In this document: one piece after another, positions 25,801 through 36,925 of the stretch | Layout of the letters: every line of letters begins with the position of its first letter | Position numbering within the stretch: the stretch's first letter is position 1 | Assembly (NCBI GenBank): GCA_028023455.1 | Contig: JAQFVV010006208.1 | Span: 7,424,963 to 7,488,962, forward strand | Direction: 5' to 3' | Source: Epiperipatus broadwayi | Lineage: Eukaryota > Onychophora > Udeonychophora > Euonychophora > Peripatidae | Length of the DNA stretch: 64,000 nucleotides | Notes under the pieces: generated by a model | What the model was told of the DNA's origin: nothing | The model's database searches: none | Seen by the model: only the letters and a program-made list of their open reading frames with translations | Position numbers and translations under genes: made by a program

Positions 25801-26804
25801 ATTCCATAGATGTGATTATATCCGTTTGTTCTAGTTATTATGAGTACTTTTAAATTAATGAATTTTACATGGGCTCTATGAATATGAGATAATTCCAAAA
25901 GCATGACATGTAGAGTTTAAATAAAAATGTTCTTCATAATTTATTAAACTCTACATTTTATCTAACATTGTTCCAAATTTATAATATCCAGGCTATATTA
26001 ATTTATCTATTCACATTTAAATCTAGGAATAACAATCAGAACAAAATAATTTAACAAATCAACATTGGCGATAGAAATCAGAAAGTAGTTTTAGATAATC
26101 GTTTAAAGGCTGTTATTATTATTCAAGTAATAAACAAATTAAATAGTAAATACAATACTGGCAGTATAGCTCAGATAAGATAATCAATTCTTTATTATTT
26201 AAGTGATAAGCAAAAATATTAAACCAGCATTTCAATAAAATTTTAAATTTAAATTTGATTTTAAACCTCTTCTTTTTTAAAAATAAAGTTTTCATATTGG
26301 TTTTTGAATTTAAATGAAAATAATTTCCAAGATTATTTTAAATAAATAAGAATTATTATTTATTTTAATCACATTTTACTAAACTTGATGTGTGCTGCCA
26401 ATTTCTTACAAGTTAAACACATTTGACCCAAATCAGTGGATGGAAAAAAACAATTTTAAATACATTAAAATAATACAGGCAATAAGCAAGATAAAATATT
26501 ACTTATTCTCACCAATAAATTATCTTGAATGCCAGTAGATGGTCTGTTCAGAATGCAAACCAAGGCAATCAAATCACCAAAAAGAAGACAGAGAAATTTT
26601 TAAATTAGTTCTATCAATCTCTATATTTTACACTAAAATATAAGGTTAGAATATATTTAAATATTTGCTTGCATAAAAACTTTTGGTTTATATGGTATGA
26701 CAAAATATTCTTTTGAAGGCTTAAAAAAATAAAAATCAATAAATAACCACATTTAAACTATTATTTTTATGGATGCAACATTTATTATAAGATGGAATGA
26801 GATA
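22846..26804. other. No gene seen; one tandem duplication
   Basis: 4 kb of AT-rich sequence. It holds a C run at about 23079-23088, an unassigned 63-codon + frame at 23277-23468, and a two-copy duplication of about 43 bp (ggaactaataaagattattc units at 24073 and 24113). I see no repeat family of the types found elsewhere. Confidence 0.5.
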
Positions 26805-27330
26805 TCATGGGTCCTGATTTGGTTTGTGCTCACAGGCATTTTGAAATCTAACAACCACCACTGACACATTCAACTGATAAATGACATAAATATTGAATAA
26901 AAGTAAATTCATATTTTAGAAATTATAATCTAGTAAAAATAATATGCTTTATTTTATTAGGTTTTTTTTTTAAAAATTTACCTTCATAAAATATTTGAAA
27001 TATGATGGTGCAAGGCGCCAGAATTTGCGGGGAGGTGGAAGGATGGTCTAGTCATTACGAAGTATCATTCAAAAGTTGCAGAAATCTGATCAATACAAGC
27101 TTATATATTCCAAATACTAAAATATTATACTATATACCCATATGAAATAAAGCATTTTATTTTTACTAGCTTATATAATTTCTAAAACATGAATTTAAAG
27201 TACTCCTATTCAATATTTATGTCATTTATTGGTCGGAGGTATCAGCAGTGTTTTTGGCTGATCTTTAGATTTCAAAATGGCCACGAGTGCAAACTAATTC
27301 AGCACTGATATTATGCTATAACTATATGTA
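26805..27330. repeat. Foldback element, unidentified
   Basis: Inverted arms: ggcattttgaaatctaa, gataaatgacataaatattg and ttttagaaattata on the left (26840-26930) return reversed on the right (27178-27300), with about 240 bp between. A related single arm lies at 21500-21545. No coding content; possibly a MITE. Confidence 0.65.
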
Positions 27331-27689
27331 ATAAAACGTCCTATGGTACCTAATTTAAAGTAATATTACAGCACTTTTTGTTTACTTAATGAAATGCTAC
27401 AATACGATTCATAGGACTATGGTTTGAAGTCTTCTTATCAACATCTTCATTATTTATTTCATTCTTTTACTTATCATATAAGTGTTAAATGCAAATGCTC
27501 ATAAATTATAAAGCAAATCCAAGTCACTCAGGACAGTTCTTGAGTGGAATTTTAATTTCAGTCTAATTTAAATGAATTTGTTATGTATTGTTTTAATTCA
27601 GTCAGTATTTTTAGCAATTGACACCAGAAGCATCTTTCACACATTAAAACAAAAAAATGAAAATATTTTATATATATATATTTTAAAAA

Positions 27690-28460
27690 TATATTTATTG
27701 GCATAGCAAAATTTGTACAGTTGAATATTATGATACACTTTGATAATGTTGGCTCAATTCCATTGCTGGTATTGATTTCTTCCACAAACCTGGCTTGGTA
27801 ATGTGGGTGTCCTAGGTCTGGTAGATGCATGGCAGAGTCATTAACGACACTAACAGGCTATTTTGTAAGTAGCATTCCATTTTGTTGGTATTGCCGACTC
27901 CTTTGAGGTTGGCTCTATAATGCTGACGTATCAGAACTGGTATCCATATAGTGTGGGATCATTGCCTCTCTAGCAGGGTCCGGCATGTTGTATTATAAAC
28001 TTCTTCATTTATGAAAGGCACTATAATATCGATATATCAGGTTCAATATTCATGTAATATGAGTCTGTGGGATATACTAGCAGGATCTATGTATTTGTAA
28101 ATAAAAATCTAGAGGATAATATCTTGTCCTTGTTCTGAAGAGCTTTAAGCTTATCGAAAAATATGGCATTAGAGTTCGGTGCTGGTTGCGTAAACTTTGT
28201 CCTGCATCTTGTGTACCAAAGGGCATATGTCAGGAAGATAAATAACCTGATAACCGTAAAGTCTCCAGAGGAGAGACAACCCCTGATGTCCAGGATTTTA
28301 TCCACTGCTATAACACAGTGTTGAGACATGACACATCTAATACTGTTATAGCCTGGACATATATTTATCAGATGATTAAAGGTCTTCTCTCCTCTAGAGT
28401 AGGCGTGACAGATTGGGTCTATTCTATTTAGGAACCGCTTGAAGTGTAAAAATGTATTAA
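27690..28460 (-). pseudogene. Non-LTR retrotransposon 3' end (second LINE family)
   Basis: The minus strand encodes, with a few breaks, INTFLHFKRFLNRIDPIC, GEKTFNHLINICPGY, then from 28329 MSQHCVIAVDKILDIRGCLS, SGDFTVIRLFIFLTYALWY and TRCRTKFTQPAPNS. The order matches 60646-60990 almost block for block (LHFRRFMTKIDPI, GEETFEHIISLCPGY, ALWMARCNSKFT), so these are two copies of one LINE. The Glu-Thr-x-x-His-x5-Cys part is the zinc motif common to LINE ORF2 C-termini. 27690-28080 is probably its 3' UTR. Confidence 0.75.
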
Positions 28461-28748
28461 TATTTTTTATATACTATTGAATTGTGAATAACGATATTGA
28501 AAGCCTAACACAGCTGAGATGAGGTATGTCTTTTGAAATCATTTTCTTGGTGACTTGATAGCAGTTTTAATAATTGATTCATATTTTTATTTCACAAAAG
28601 AAACCGTATTGTATACTATAATTATTTTATGATACTTTATTATATCAAATATATATATAAAGATTCAATCCAATAAATTCTTTATCACTTGGTCTAATTG
28701 CTTAGTAATAACTAAACAAAATTTCTTTCCTGCTTGTCTAAGATTATA

Positions 28749-29375
28749 AGTTATATCAGGGGTCGGCAACTTAGGGCACGCAGAACAATTATTAGTGGCA
28801 CTCTGACTGAATTCAAATAATACAAAATTATATTTTAATTACAGCATGTGCGTTTGTGTCATGGCCTATAATTTGCATACTCATTTGTAAATGGAAACCA
28901 TGATTTAGTAATTTACTAATTATTTTGAACCATAAACTTCATTATTTCCATCCCACTTAACTCTTATCTTTGCTATTTTCAATAAAGATAAGAACGAAAA
29001 TAGAGCTAAGTGGAATGGAATTTTTTTTCATCTGGGAGGATTAATTTGTGCTTCGATTCTTTTATTTGACGGTCAGTTGATCTTTGATACTTTTGTATGG
29101 AACTGAATGTTTAGAGTAAATTTATATTCAGACTGAACCGTACGTCGATTAATTCATTTGAAAAACTTCTATTCTTTAAGTTTTGGTATGTTTACTTGGA
29201 AAAAAAAAGGTCTATAATTAGTGATAGTCGGGTTAATGCGTGAACGAAATCCGCAAATACGTGAGAGTTGATAATATCGTTCGGATCTCTAAGAAGTTTT
29301 TTTCTTTTAAATATCTATTGTGTAATTAAAACCAATTTCTCATAGGGAAAAATTCCAACTGTCCATAGGTTGTTG

Positions 29376-29406
<31 letters not shown>

Positions 29407-29761
29407 GAATATATGTAAAAATTCCGATTTAGAGTTGATTTTTTATATCACAAAATCATCTTCGCTAAAAAAAAATAATACTCGTTTTATTTTGTTTGAG
29501 TTTTTTAATCAGCTTTTTTTAATTAAACCGTGGAAAGCTCTACGCACTTTGCCTATTCTGAATCACTGTAAATTAATCGGCAATTTTGTAAACAATACAC
29601 ATTTTTTTAAGCACTATCGTATAATTTTGAAGCTCATTATAACCGAACCAATTTTGATACTATATATGGTAAGATTGGCATAATCATTTCGGCATGCGAA
29701 TAACATTATAACATAGGTTCGGCATGGCATCACTAAAAGGTTGTCGACTCCTGAGTTATAG
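28749..29761 (+). mobile_element. Non-autonomous hAT transposon with 8-bp target duplication
   Basis: The element (28757-29753, 997 bp) begins CAGGGGTCGGCAAC and ends with the complementary gttgtcgactcctg. Both are hAT-type termini. The flanks are agttatat (28749-28756) and agttatag (29754-29761), an 8-bp duplication with one change, as expected for hAT. The inside holds a T17/A14-like hairpin near 29376-29406 and an unassigned 82-codon frame (29435-29683), but no transposase. Confidence 0.85.
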
Positions 29762-30059
29762 CATCTTTAAGCAATTACAAACAAGTGTCGAAATTTAAAT
29801 TGAGATATTACAATTCTGCTCAAATATATCTAAATTTAAATGAAGAAGACATTAAATAAACACCCATTTTAATTACGTTATAATTACACACATCCGCGCA
29901 TAGTCTAATATATATAAATCCATGTTCATGCTCACTGGAGAACTATGCAAAGAATTATAAACACGTAACTAGATGTGATGTGATGCATTGTGACTTCTCG
30001 TTATACGAAATTAGGAATCTCTCAGCAACTATGTCCAGAGAAACCTGTTAGCCACATTA

Positions 30060-30545
30060 CCTTCCCTTTCCATCTTATGTTTCCCCATATCTTGCTCCAT
30101 CCCATTTCCACAACATGATCTTTGTCAACACCATGGCCTTCATATCTAAATCCCCCTTATCTGTTCCCAAACCCAGCATAAAAACCAATAACCCACTTTC
30201 TGTATAATCACTTTGTTTATATTTAGCCTGCCATAACTTCATTATATGTATCCTTTCTGCTTTCAAGCATTTATATTGAATCAACAGATGCCTAATATTT
30301 TCTATGCCTTCCTTACACAACTTACAGACTAAATCAGCCATATTTTTCCATTTACGTGTTTATTCCCTTGTTGCTAAAGATCCCATTCAAGCCTTAATCA
30401 GTGATCTACTTTGCTTGCTATTATCATAAATTAACTCGTATCCAATATTCCATCTACTTCTATATATATTTAAACTCTTTTTACTCTCCATAATCTCACC
30501 CCTCCATAATCTTACCCATTCCAGTAAACCTTATGCCACATAGTA
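30060..30545 (-). pseudogene. CR1/L2-like retrotransposon 3' end, minus copy
   Basis: The frame at 30341-30075 reads MADLVCKLCKEGIENIRHLL, CLKAERIHIMKLWQAKYK and LLVFMLGLGTDKGDLDMKA. It corresponds to the 7.0-7.25 kb copy and keeps the CxxC that the other copy has lost. Upstream, minus-strand pieces up to 30545 match the 6.82-6.98 kb part. Confidence 0.82.
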
Positions 30546-30699
30546 TAATCGCTTAGCAACATTAGAAAAAAAGATACATTTTTCCTGTTGTCTAAGCCTA
30601 TACGTAGACATATACATATTTATGCAATTACAAACCAGCGTAAAATTTTAAATCAATTAAGGGTATTAGCTTTTTTCTGTCATTGCTAAATATTATACC

Positions 30700-30768
30700 A
30701 GGTAGTAAACATCACATGATCAATACATACGTATAGAGTTTTGACTGTTTTTATTATACCAGGTGGAA
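30700..30768 (+). repeat. HHR-A element, terminal scrap
   Basis: Only catcacatgatca and tagagttttgactgttttta remain, joined directly. This is the smallest HHR-A trace in the window. Confidence 0.5.
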
Positions 30769-31577
30769 TGGGTTTGCAAAATTGGGTATTATTATGTTTA
30801 TATTTTTTTAATATAAGTCGTTTTTCTCTTCACTAGTAAAAATTGTAATTATAAATAGGCGACTTTTTTTGCATTAAATAGTGAAGCTATAATTATACTA
30901 TCATGTGTAATAGGTCTACTTAGCGCTTTCGAGATTTCATGTTCGAATCTCATACTCATAGCTTTGTGAATGAAGTGTGTGATTTATTGTACACATATGC
31001 AAATGAGTTTGAATTTTTAATTAATTTGTCCATTGTTTGGAGAGAGCAAAGCATGCCTCTCTTCTATTAATGGCACCGAGATCATTTGCTATGTAAAAAG
31101 CTTCTTTAACTTTTCTTTTGGCATCACTGTTCTCTGTACAAATTATTTGGGCAGAACTGGGTTCGAATACATGGCCTGTAGCTGCTTGGTGGTTCCAGAA
31201 TAGGTATGCATACAACAGGGTTAAAAATAAAGATGAAGGAACATCAGTATTCTGGGACGACCAAGCAGCTACAGGCCATGTATTCGAACCCAGTTCTGCC
31301 CAAATAGTTTGCACAGAGAAGAGTGATGCCAAAAGAAAAGTTAAAGAAGCTTTTTACATAGCAAATGGTCTCAGTGCCATTAATAGAAGAGAGGCATGCT
31401 TTGCTCTCTCCAAACAATGTACTAACTATAAATAGTCAAAATAAGAGTCATAGATCACATGACCCTATCTCTTAAGCTTGTAAGTTATAAACAATGAGGA
31501 TTGCCAATTCCTCTACAAGCTTTGTGATAAATGCTTAGCCAGAGCCAGCACTTAAAATATGTCTGTCAGGAACCCCT

Positions 31578-31633
31578 CCCCAAACCCCTGACCATGGTTT
31601 CGTGCTTTGACATTCCTCAGAGAGGTGTCAGGG
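31578..31633 (-). ncRNA. Hammerhead ribozyme motif, type I (HHR-D copy 1)
   Basis: Minus strand: outer stem I CCCU/GGGG, internal loop 3x2, inner stem I ACCUCU/AGGGGU, CUGAGGA at 31620-31614, stem II UGU/GCA around CAAA with an A-C base pair at its foot, GAAA at 31601-31598, self-complementary stem III ACCAUGGU, expected cleavage after the C at 31590. Confidence 0.8.
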
Positions 31634-31955
31634 TAGGTTCAGACACTAGATCTAAAAATACCAACCCAAAGCCAAGCACTTATCTAAAAGTTATCTATTG
31701 AGCAGAAAATCTGAAATTTTCAGACATCTACATGTCTTCAAACCCAGCTATCCAACTCAAATAGCTATATGGTTCAAACCCAGCTATCCAACTCAAATAG
31801 CTATATGGGGTGGATAGATCTTCAATCATACTATATATTAGTAGTCTTAGCAATATAAAATTGCATAAGATTATGGCAGAGACTATTCCTCTACAAGCTT
31901 TGTGATAAATGCTTAGCCGGAACCAGCACGTGAAATATCTCTGTCAGGAACCCCT

Positions 31956-32011
31956 CCCCAAACCCCTGACCATGGTTTCGTGCTTTGGCATTTCTCAGAG
32001 AGGTGTCAGGG
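31956..32011 (-). ncRNA. Hammerhead ribozyme motif (HHR-D copy 2, inactivated)
   Basis: Same fold, exactly 378 bp from copy 1. The core reads CUGAGAA: the invariant G8 is changed to A, which should abolish catalysis. Stem III ACCAUGGU and both halves of stem I are intact; stem II is UGC/GCA above an A-C foot. Confidence 0.78.
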
Positions 32012-32287
32012 TAGGTTCAGATACTAGATCTAAAAATACCAACTAATTAAAAATACTAACTAAATAAAAATACTAACTAATTAAAAATTCAAACTCATTT
32101 GCATAGGTGTACAATAAATCACAACAGTCTTCATTCGCAAAGCTATGAGTATGAGATTCGAACATTAAATCTCTAAAGCGCTAAGCAGACCTATTACACA
32201 TGATAGTATAATTATAGCTTCACTATTTAATGCGAAAAAAGTCGCATATTTATATTTATAATTTTTATATAGTCCCCCCTGTTAGTA

Positions 32288-32505
32288 TGAAAATTTTCAA
32301 ACGTATTGGATTATAGGAAAATAGTTAAAAATAAAAATTTTCAAACATATTGGATTATGGGAAAATAGTTAAAAATTTTCAAACGTATTGGATTATGGGA
32401 AAATAGTTAAAAATAAAAATTTTCAAACATATTGGATTATGGGAAAATAGTTAAAAATAAAAATTTTCAAACGTATTGGATTATGGGAAAATAGTTAAAA
32501 ATAGA
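32288..32505 (+). repeat. Tandem repeat, five units of about 44 bp
   Basis: Units of ttttcaaacgtattggatta plus tgggaaaatagttaaaaata, one of them about 10 bp shorter. Alternating cgtattgg and catattgg forms suggest duplication in pairs. Confidence 0.85.
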
Positions 32506-32869
32506 TAGTTATTTGCTCTACCTTAATAATTTATTATTTAGACTGACAGTTCTGCATGGCTTGGAGTAGCAATAGAGCCTGTGACTTGGGATGGGGAGAT
32601 CTCAGGATGAGTGCCGATACTTGCAGGTCTGGCACTCAAACTTCTCGAGAATTCCAGAGCAATAAATCCATTAGCTTTTTCTGCCCTGAATCCGTTTGGC
32701 ATAGGGTAAAGCATCCTAGTTGACATCAGGTGGTCCCAGGGTCATTTCTGGCACTCCAAACTTAGCCCCCCTTTTTTAAAGATTGATTTAGGTGAATTTT
32801 TAAGAACATTTTTACATTTGTTCGTAATTGTATACATATCGTCACCATTATTTTCAACCATGCAAAATA

Positions 32870-33199
32870 AAGATGTCTCCGAGTTTCATTCAGTAATCCA
32901 TAGCTTCACTTCTCAATATATCAACAAACTTCCTTATTTCATCCCTCTGTCTCAAATGTGGTCTCTTTCTAGATCCTTTATAATTTGTTTGGATCCAGTT
33001 TTAAGACTTCAACTACCCATCTATTATTTACTCTTTTAGAAATATGTTCAAACCACTTTTATTTAAATCTTTTAATCCTCTCAGTGATGTCGGCAATATC
33101 TGTTTATTCTCTAACAAAAGTATTTTACGTTTGAATCTTCCTTGTTAATTCTAACATACCATACTTTATCGAGTGGTCTGAAATTTCTGCATTACTCTT
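32870..33199 (-). mobile_element. RTE retrotransposon remnant, distal part
   Basis: The minus strand matches the RTE C-terminal region (ttcatccctctgtctcaaatgtgg corresponds to the RPHVRWMDEIRK block, and cagtgatgtcggcaatatctg to the QTGVTDL block) with many indels. An HHR-A element interrupts it at 33200, and it resumes at 33867. Confidence 0.7.
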
Positions 33200-33866
33200 T
33201 CTAAACATCACATGATCACCATTCTTTATGCTTACACAAGCTATTACGCAGAGGCTAAACTCTCCATACAGTAGCACTACTTAGCGCAAACCAGAGTAAT
33301 CAATGGATGCAAAAAGATTTGTGCATAAAATCCCTACCTAGTACCTACTCATCTGATATCCCCAAACTGGTTTCTAGCTTGTGGCTTTTGGCGTTACTGT
33401 ATGGAGACCTTAGTATCTATGTAAACAGCTTGTGAAAGCACAAAGAATGGTAATCATGTGATATTTAATGGCTTAATACCAATCCTGCTGATAGGATTAT
33501 TGTGACTATGGTTATTAAAGAACCAAAGACATCAAAGAGTGTGGATGCTGAACTGAGTTCAGATCTATATGACTATACAAGCTAATGAGCTTGTATTAAA
33601 AACGTTGTTTTCATTTTGGACTCAAAGCTTTATAGTTGGCTAATAAGGTAAAAGGTGGCTGCTGGAAAGTTGCATTAAATTCTAAGATCTAGGTGCAGGG
33701 TTCTTAGATTCAAGGTTCCACACTGATGAAAGCCACAAGCTGGAAACTAATCTGAGGATATTGGATGAGTAGGGATTTTATGCACAAACGTTGCATCCAT
33801 TGATTACTCTGGTTTGCATTGAGTCGTGCTACTGTATGAAAAGTTTAGCCTCTGTGCATTACTCTT
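33188..33866 (+). mobile_element. HHR-A element with 12-bp target duplication, inside RTE
   Basis: The element (33200-33854, 655 bp) is flanked by tgcattactctt at 33188-33199 and 33855-33866. The left end catcacatgatcacc leads into an inverted arm (33250-33395), then a sense unit (33430-33854) with a decayed hammerhead at about 33705-33770 (CUGAUGA kept; stem III reads ACUAAU). Insertion into an older RTE fossil gives relative age. Confidence 0.85.
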
Positions 33867-34259
33867 CCTCCAATCAAAGACTCAGCTTCTTAAGTGATAA
33901 CCAATAAAACATATCTAATAACAGTGTTCATTTTTAAACATATAGTCATAATTCTTTTTAATATTACATTATATCTGTTGCAAGCAATCTATCCAAATTT
34001 AATCCTATGTTTAGTTTAACCGCTATGTTTCTGTTTTTATTAATAATCTAACCAAAGTATTTGTAATCATTAAATTCTAATTCATGATTATCAATTTTTA
34101 TTATCATCTTCTGAGAAAATCCATTGTATATTATCTTAATTTTTCAGTATTTATTTTTAGTTCTACTTACTTACTACCATCTGCTAACCTTTGCAATATT
34201 TCCTGAAATTTTAGAAGCATTATTTACAAAAACAACCATGTTGTTAGCATAATCTACAT
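33867..34259 (-). mobile_element. RTE retrotransposon remnant, proximal part
   Basis: Minus-strand RTE pieces continue from 33199 after the HHR-A insertion. The segment corresponds to 560-900 in the first RTE copy (for example gcaatatttcctgaaatttt and the gagaaaatccattg block). Frame lost. Confidence 0.6.
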
Positions 34260-34740
34260 CAGTGGTAAGCAACCGGTGGTCTGCATACCACTGGTGGTCC
34301 ATGATGTAATTTTAATAGCCCATAAAGAAATTCAGATATTATTTAAATTTGCTAAGCTCATTTAATAAAATTTAAGTAAAAAATAAATTTTGTTTAAGCT
34401 GTATTATTATATGTAAAATAGAAAAAAAACATTATATTGCTATGTTTTTGTTACAAAATATTACTATAACTTGTAAAACATCTACCTCAAAGGTGTTTAA
34501 TTAACCCCTATTCGGTCAGATATATAGAAAAGTAACAAAATAAGAATACTGAATTCTGTACAACTGACTAGGCATCAAATTTGACTATGGCACACCCTTG
34601 GTAATTTGGTGAACTAAAACTCAAAAATTTTATGAAGAATTTTGAAGGAAAACATATATATATAAATTATTAAAGAATAAAATACTATTCGTTATTAATC
34701 TTAAGTAATCTTTGTAGATACATTTAGAAAATTACTTAGT
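34260..34740. other. Possible hAT end; no gene
   Basis: cagtggtaagcaaccggtgg at 34260 resembles a hAT terminus (CAGnGGTnnnCAACC type). I found no matching right end or 8-bp duplication, so this is tentative. The rest is AT-rich. Confidence 0.3.
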
Positions 34741-34744
34741 TAAG

Positions 34745-34823
34745 CGTTGGTGGTTGAGAGGTCAGCACAGCTGCCTTACAAGCAGTTGTCTCGGGTTAGT
34801 GTGTTCGCGTCCCGGGAGATGCT
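34745..34823 (+). repeat. tRNA-derived repeat (SINE head), + copy
   Basis: Box A-like tggttgagaggtcag, an anticodon arm with stem gctgc/gcagt around cttacaa, a long variable region, and box B-like tgttcgcgtccc. The acceptor ends do not pair cleanly, so this is a tRNA-derived repeat rather than a tRNA gene. A second copy lies on the minus strand at 36644-36727. Confidence 0.7.
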
Positions 34824-34984
34824 ATGACACATGAAAAAAAAATGTAACAAATACATATTTATACATTCATTTATTTTTATGAAATAAAATGAACATTATA
34901 TTAACAAAAAACAAAATAAAGCATAATTCTTTAACAAATAAGAGTATGACAATATCCCAGTGCATATCGCTAGGTGAAAATTCA

Positions 34985-35175
34985 AATTCCAAAATGTTCA
35001 AATTACCTTTCCAAATGTTATGTTTTTTAGCATTGCCCTCTGTGAATAAATGTATAATATCATTGCAGTATACAATTCAAGAGACTTTTTTTGTGAGTTG
35101 ATTGTTCAAAGTTCAGACATTTATTCACAGAGGGTGTTACTGAAAAAACATTTGGGAAGGTGATTTGAACATTTA
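34985..35175. repeat. Foldback MITE-like element
   Basis: Inverted arms: tgttcaaattacctttccaa and gccctctgtgaataaat on the left, atttattcacagagggtg and ggtgatttgaaca on the right. A second member lies at 42745-42875. No coding capacity. A TA repeat follows. Confidence 0.75.
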
Positions 35176-35229
35176 TATATATATATATATTCCTTTGCAC
35201 TTGAATGATCTAACTAGGCTTTGAATTTG

Positions 35230-35430
35230 TATAATATTAATATCAGCTATATTCTTTATTACTTCTTACAATGCTTTTTTACAATCCACTATTGACAGTT
35301 TCGATTGCCCCAGCAATCTTCTTCAGAACTTCTACTTATATTTTCAGATCTTTGAAACTGTCAATAGTGGATTGTAAAAAAAGCATTGTAAAAAGTAATA
35401 AAGAATATAGATGATATTAATATTATATGG
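35230..35430. repeat. HHR-E element, foldback copy
   Basis: Long inverted arms (ctatattctttattac on the left, gtaataaagaatatag on the right) enclose inverted copies of a hammerhead-like hairpin. On the minus strand it reads CUGAAGA, an extra A, stem II GAUUGC/GCAAUC with loop UGGG, GAAA, then CUGUC. The right copy is partial (tttgaaactgtcaatagtgg). Confidence 0.65.
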
Positions 35431-35434
35431 ATTT

Positions 35435-36275
35435 AAACAAAGGCAAAACTCTCCATACAGTAGTGCCACCCTATGCCAACCAGAGTAATCAATGGATGCC
35501 AGAAGGCTTGTGCATAAAATCCCTATCTAGTGACTACTCATCCAATATCCCCAGTCTAGTTTCTGTCTTGTGGCCATCATCAGTGAGGAGCCTTGGATCT
35601 GAGAGCACTGCATCTAGATCTTAGGATCTAATGCAACCCTCCAGCAGCCACCTTTTAATTCTACTTTACTACAAAACTATGAGAATGAAATTGAAAACAC
35701 AATAATATTTTCAATCTAAGCTCAATAGCTTATATAGTCATATGGGTCTGAACTCAATTCAGCACCCATACATTTTGGTGTCTTTGGCTCTTAAACAACC
35801 ATAGCCACCACTATCCTATTAGGTAGGATTGGTGTTAAACCACTAAACATCACATGATCACCATCTCATACTAGCACATAATTGTTGTAAACAAAGGCAA
35901 AACTCTCCATACAGTAGTGCCACCCTGTGCCAGCCAGTGTAATCAATGGATGCCAGAAGGCTTGTGCATAAAATCCCTATCTAGTGCCTACTCATCCAAT
36001 ATCCCCAGACTAGTTTCTGGCTTGTGGACATCATCTAGGTGCAGTCCTCTCAGATCCAAGGCTCCTCACTGATGATGGCCACAAGCCAGAAACTAGTCTG
36101 GGGATATTGGATGAGTAGCCACTAGATATGGATTTTATGCACAAGCCTTCTGGCATCCATTGATTACTCTGGTTGGCACAGGGTGGCACTACTGTATGGA
36201 GAGTTTTGCCTTTGTTTACAACAATTATGTGCTAGTATGAGGTGGTGATCATGTGATGTTTAGTGATTGTATGGA
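35435..36275. mobile_element. HHR-A element, compound inverted copy
   Basis: A minus-strand unit (35440-35860) with a decayed hammerhead is followed by a second foldback copy (35850-36275). That copy's right half is sense and contains an intact hammerhead. Both ends of the second copy carry the catcacatgatcacc word and its complement, next to cactaaa/tttagtg. Its left half, right half and loop are over 90% identical by eye, so the second copy is among the youngest HHR-A copies here. Confidence 0.8.
36054..36112 (+). ncRNA. Hammerhead ribozyme, type I (HHR-A, best copy)
   Basis: Complete fold: outer stem I AUCCAA (36054-36059)/UUGGAU (36107-36112), internal loop GGC/UA, inner stem I UCCUCA (36063-36068)/UGGGGA (36099-36104), CUGAUGA 36069-36075, stem II UGGC/GCCA closed by a U-A pair with loop CACAA, GAAA 36089-36092, stem III ACUAGU, expected cleavage between C36098 and U36099. 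Stem III is self-complementary and only two pairs long, so a dimeric ribozyme is likely. It lies in PON sense orientation, 814 bp upstream of the next exon. Confidence 0.85.
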
Positions 36276-36278
36276 TTT

Positions 36279-36483
36279 GCAATGCAATAAGAAAGATCAT
36301 GTTATAATACTCCATGAAGAAAATAAAGGAGTTAAGATTTGGAAATATAAGTAGTAGTTCTGAAGAAGATTGCTGGGGCAATCAAAACTGTCGGCAGTGG
36401 ATTGTAAAAAAGCTTTGTAAAAAGTAATAAAAAATATAGATGATATTAACATTATACGGACTGGGCAATGCAATAAGAAAGAT
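36279..36483 (+). mobile_element. HHR-E element with perfect 19-bp target duplication
   Basis: The insert (36298-36464, 167 bp) is flanked by gcaatgcaataagaaagat at 36279-36297 and 36465-36483. It contains CUGAAGA, an extra A, stem II GAUUGC/GCAAUC, AAAA in place of GAAA, then CUGUC at about 36358-36397. The perfect duplication indicates a fairly recent, RNA-mediated insertion although the ribozyme-like core is already changed. Confidence 0.8.
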
Positions 36484-36643
36484 AAAACTTTGAATTGGTA
36501 CTGGATAAAACGTAGGATTTTTTTAAGTTTCAAAACAGATTTATAATTTCTCTTTCAAATTGTTAGCCCATTCACAACATAATGGAGAATTATCAAATGG
36601 GTATTTAGTTATTTTTAACTAGAGGTTAAAACACAAATAAAAA

Positions 36644-36727
36644 GCATCAGCCGGGAAGCGAACCCGCTAACCCAGGACAACTGCTGTAAAGCAGCTGTCA
36701 CTGACCTCTCGACCACCATTGCTTGAC
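36644..36727 (-). repeat. tRNA-derived repeat (SINE head), minus copy
   Basis: The minus strand reads ggtggtcgagaggtcag (box A region), a gctgctttacagcagt anticodon arm and gcgggttcgcttcccgg (box B). It is the inverted counterpart of 34745-34823. Confidence 0.7.
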
Positions 36728-36925
36728 AAAAGTTTTAGCATTTGGAATGTGGAAAATATAATAATTGATGCTCTTTTTACTTATTCTTGATGAAATTCTT
36801 TCTTGTGCCATGATCTATTTAAAGACTGATTTAAATTTTACTTCGTTTTTTAAGACGAACTTATTTGCTTTTATATAATGTATACAATTTTATGCACTAA
36901 TGTTTATTTTAATTTATTTTATTAG

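Larger units (their letters stand above)
31429..32070 (-). mobile_element. HHR-D retrozyme, 1.7 units with two hammerheads
   Basis: A 642-bp insertion in the right Penelope arm, flanked by the direct repeat tactaacta (31420-31428 and 32071-32079). Inside, a 378-bp unit is repeated head to tail (31507 and 31885 both begin attcctctacaagctttg), each with a minus-strand hammerhead. Non-coding. Its minus-strand 3' end, ggtcatgtgatctatgac then tattttgactattta, is similar to the 3' end of HHR-C at 39.5 kb. A 33-bp internal duplication (aaacccagctatccaactc units) sits at 31740-31807. Two ribozymes one monomer apart are the defining structure of retrozymes. Confidence 0.85.
30838..32268. mobile_element. 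Penelope-like element 3' end, palindromic pair
   Basis: Two inverted copies of a Penelope-like GIY-YIG endonuclease tail face outward from a centre at about 31204-31250. Each reads AATGHVFEPSSAQI, KRKVKEAFYIAN and INRREACFALSKQ. This is the end of the endonuclease domain of Penelope-like elements, where a GH-x-F, a K/R-R-x-x-x-E-A and an N-R block occur in this order. The arms continue outward through shared non-coding tails (atgcaaatgagtttgaa, aaagctatgagtatgag, gcgctttcgag), ending near 30838 and 32268. The right arm is split by an HHR-D insertion. Both copies are 5' truncated and lack RT. Confidence 0.8.

Noticed and set aside
34260-34740. hAT element starting cagtggtaagcaacc
   Set aside because: No right terminus or 8-bp duplication found; kept only as a tentative note.
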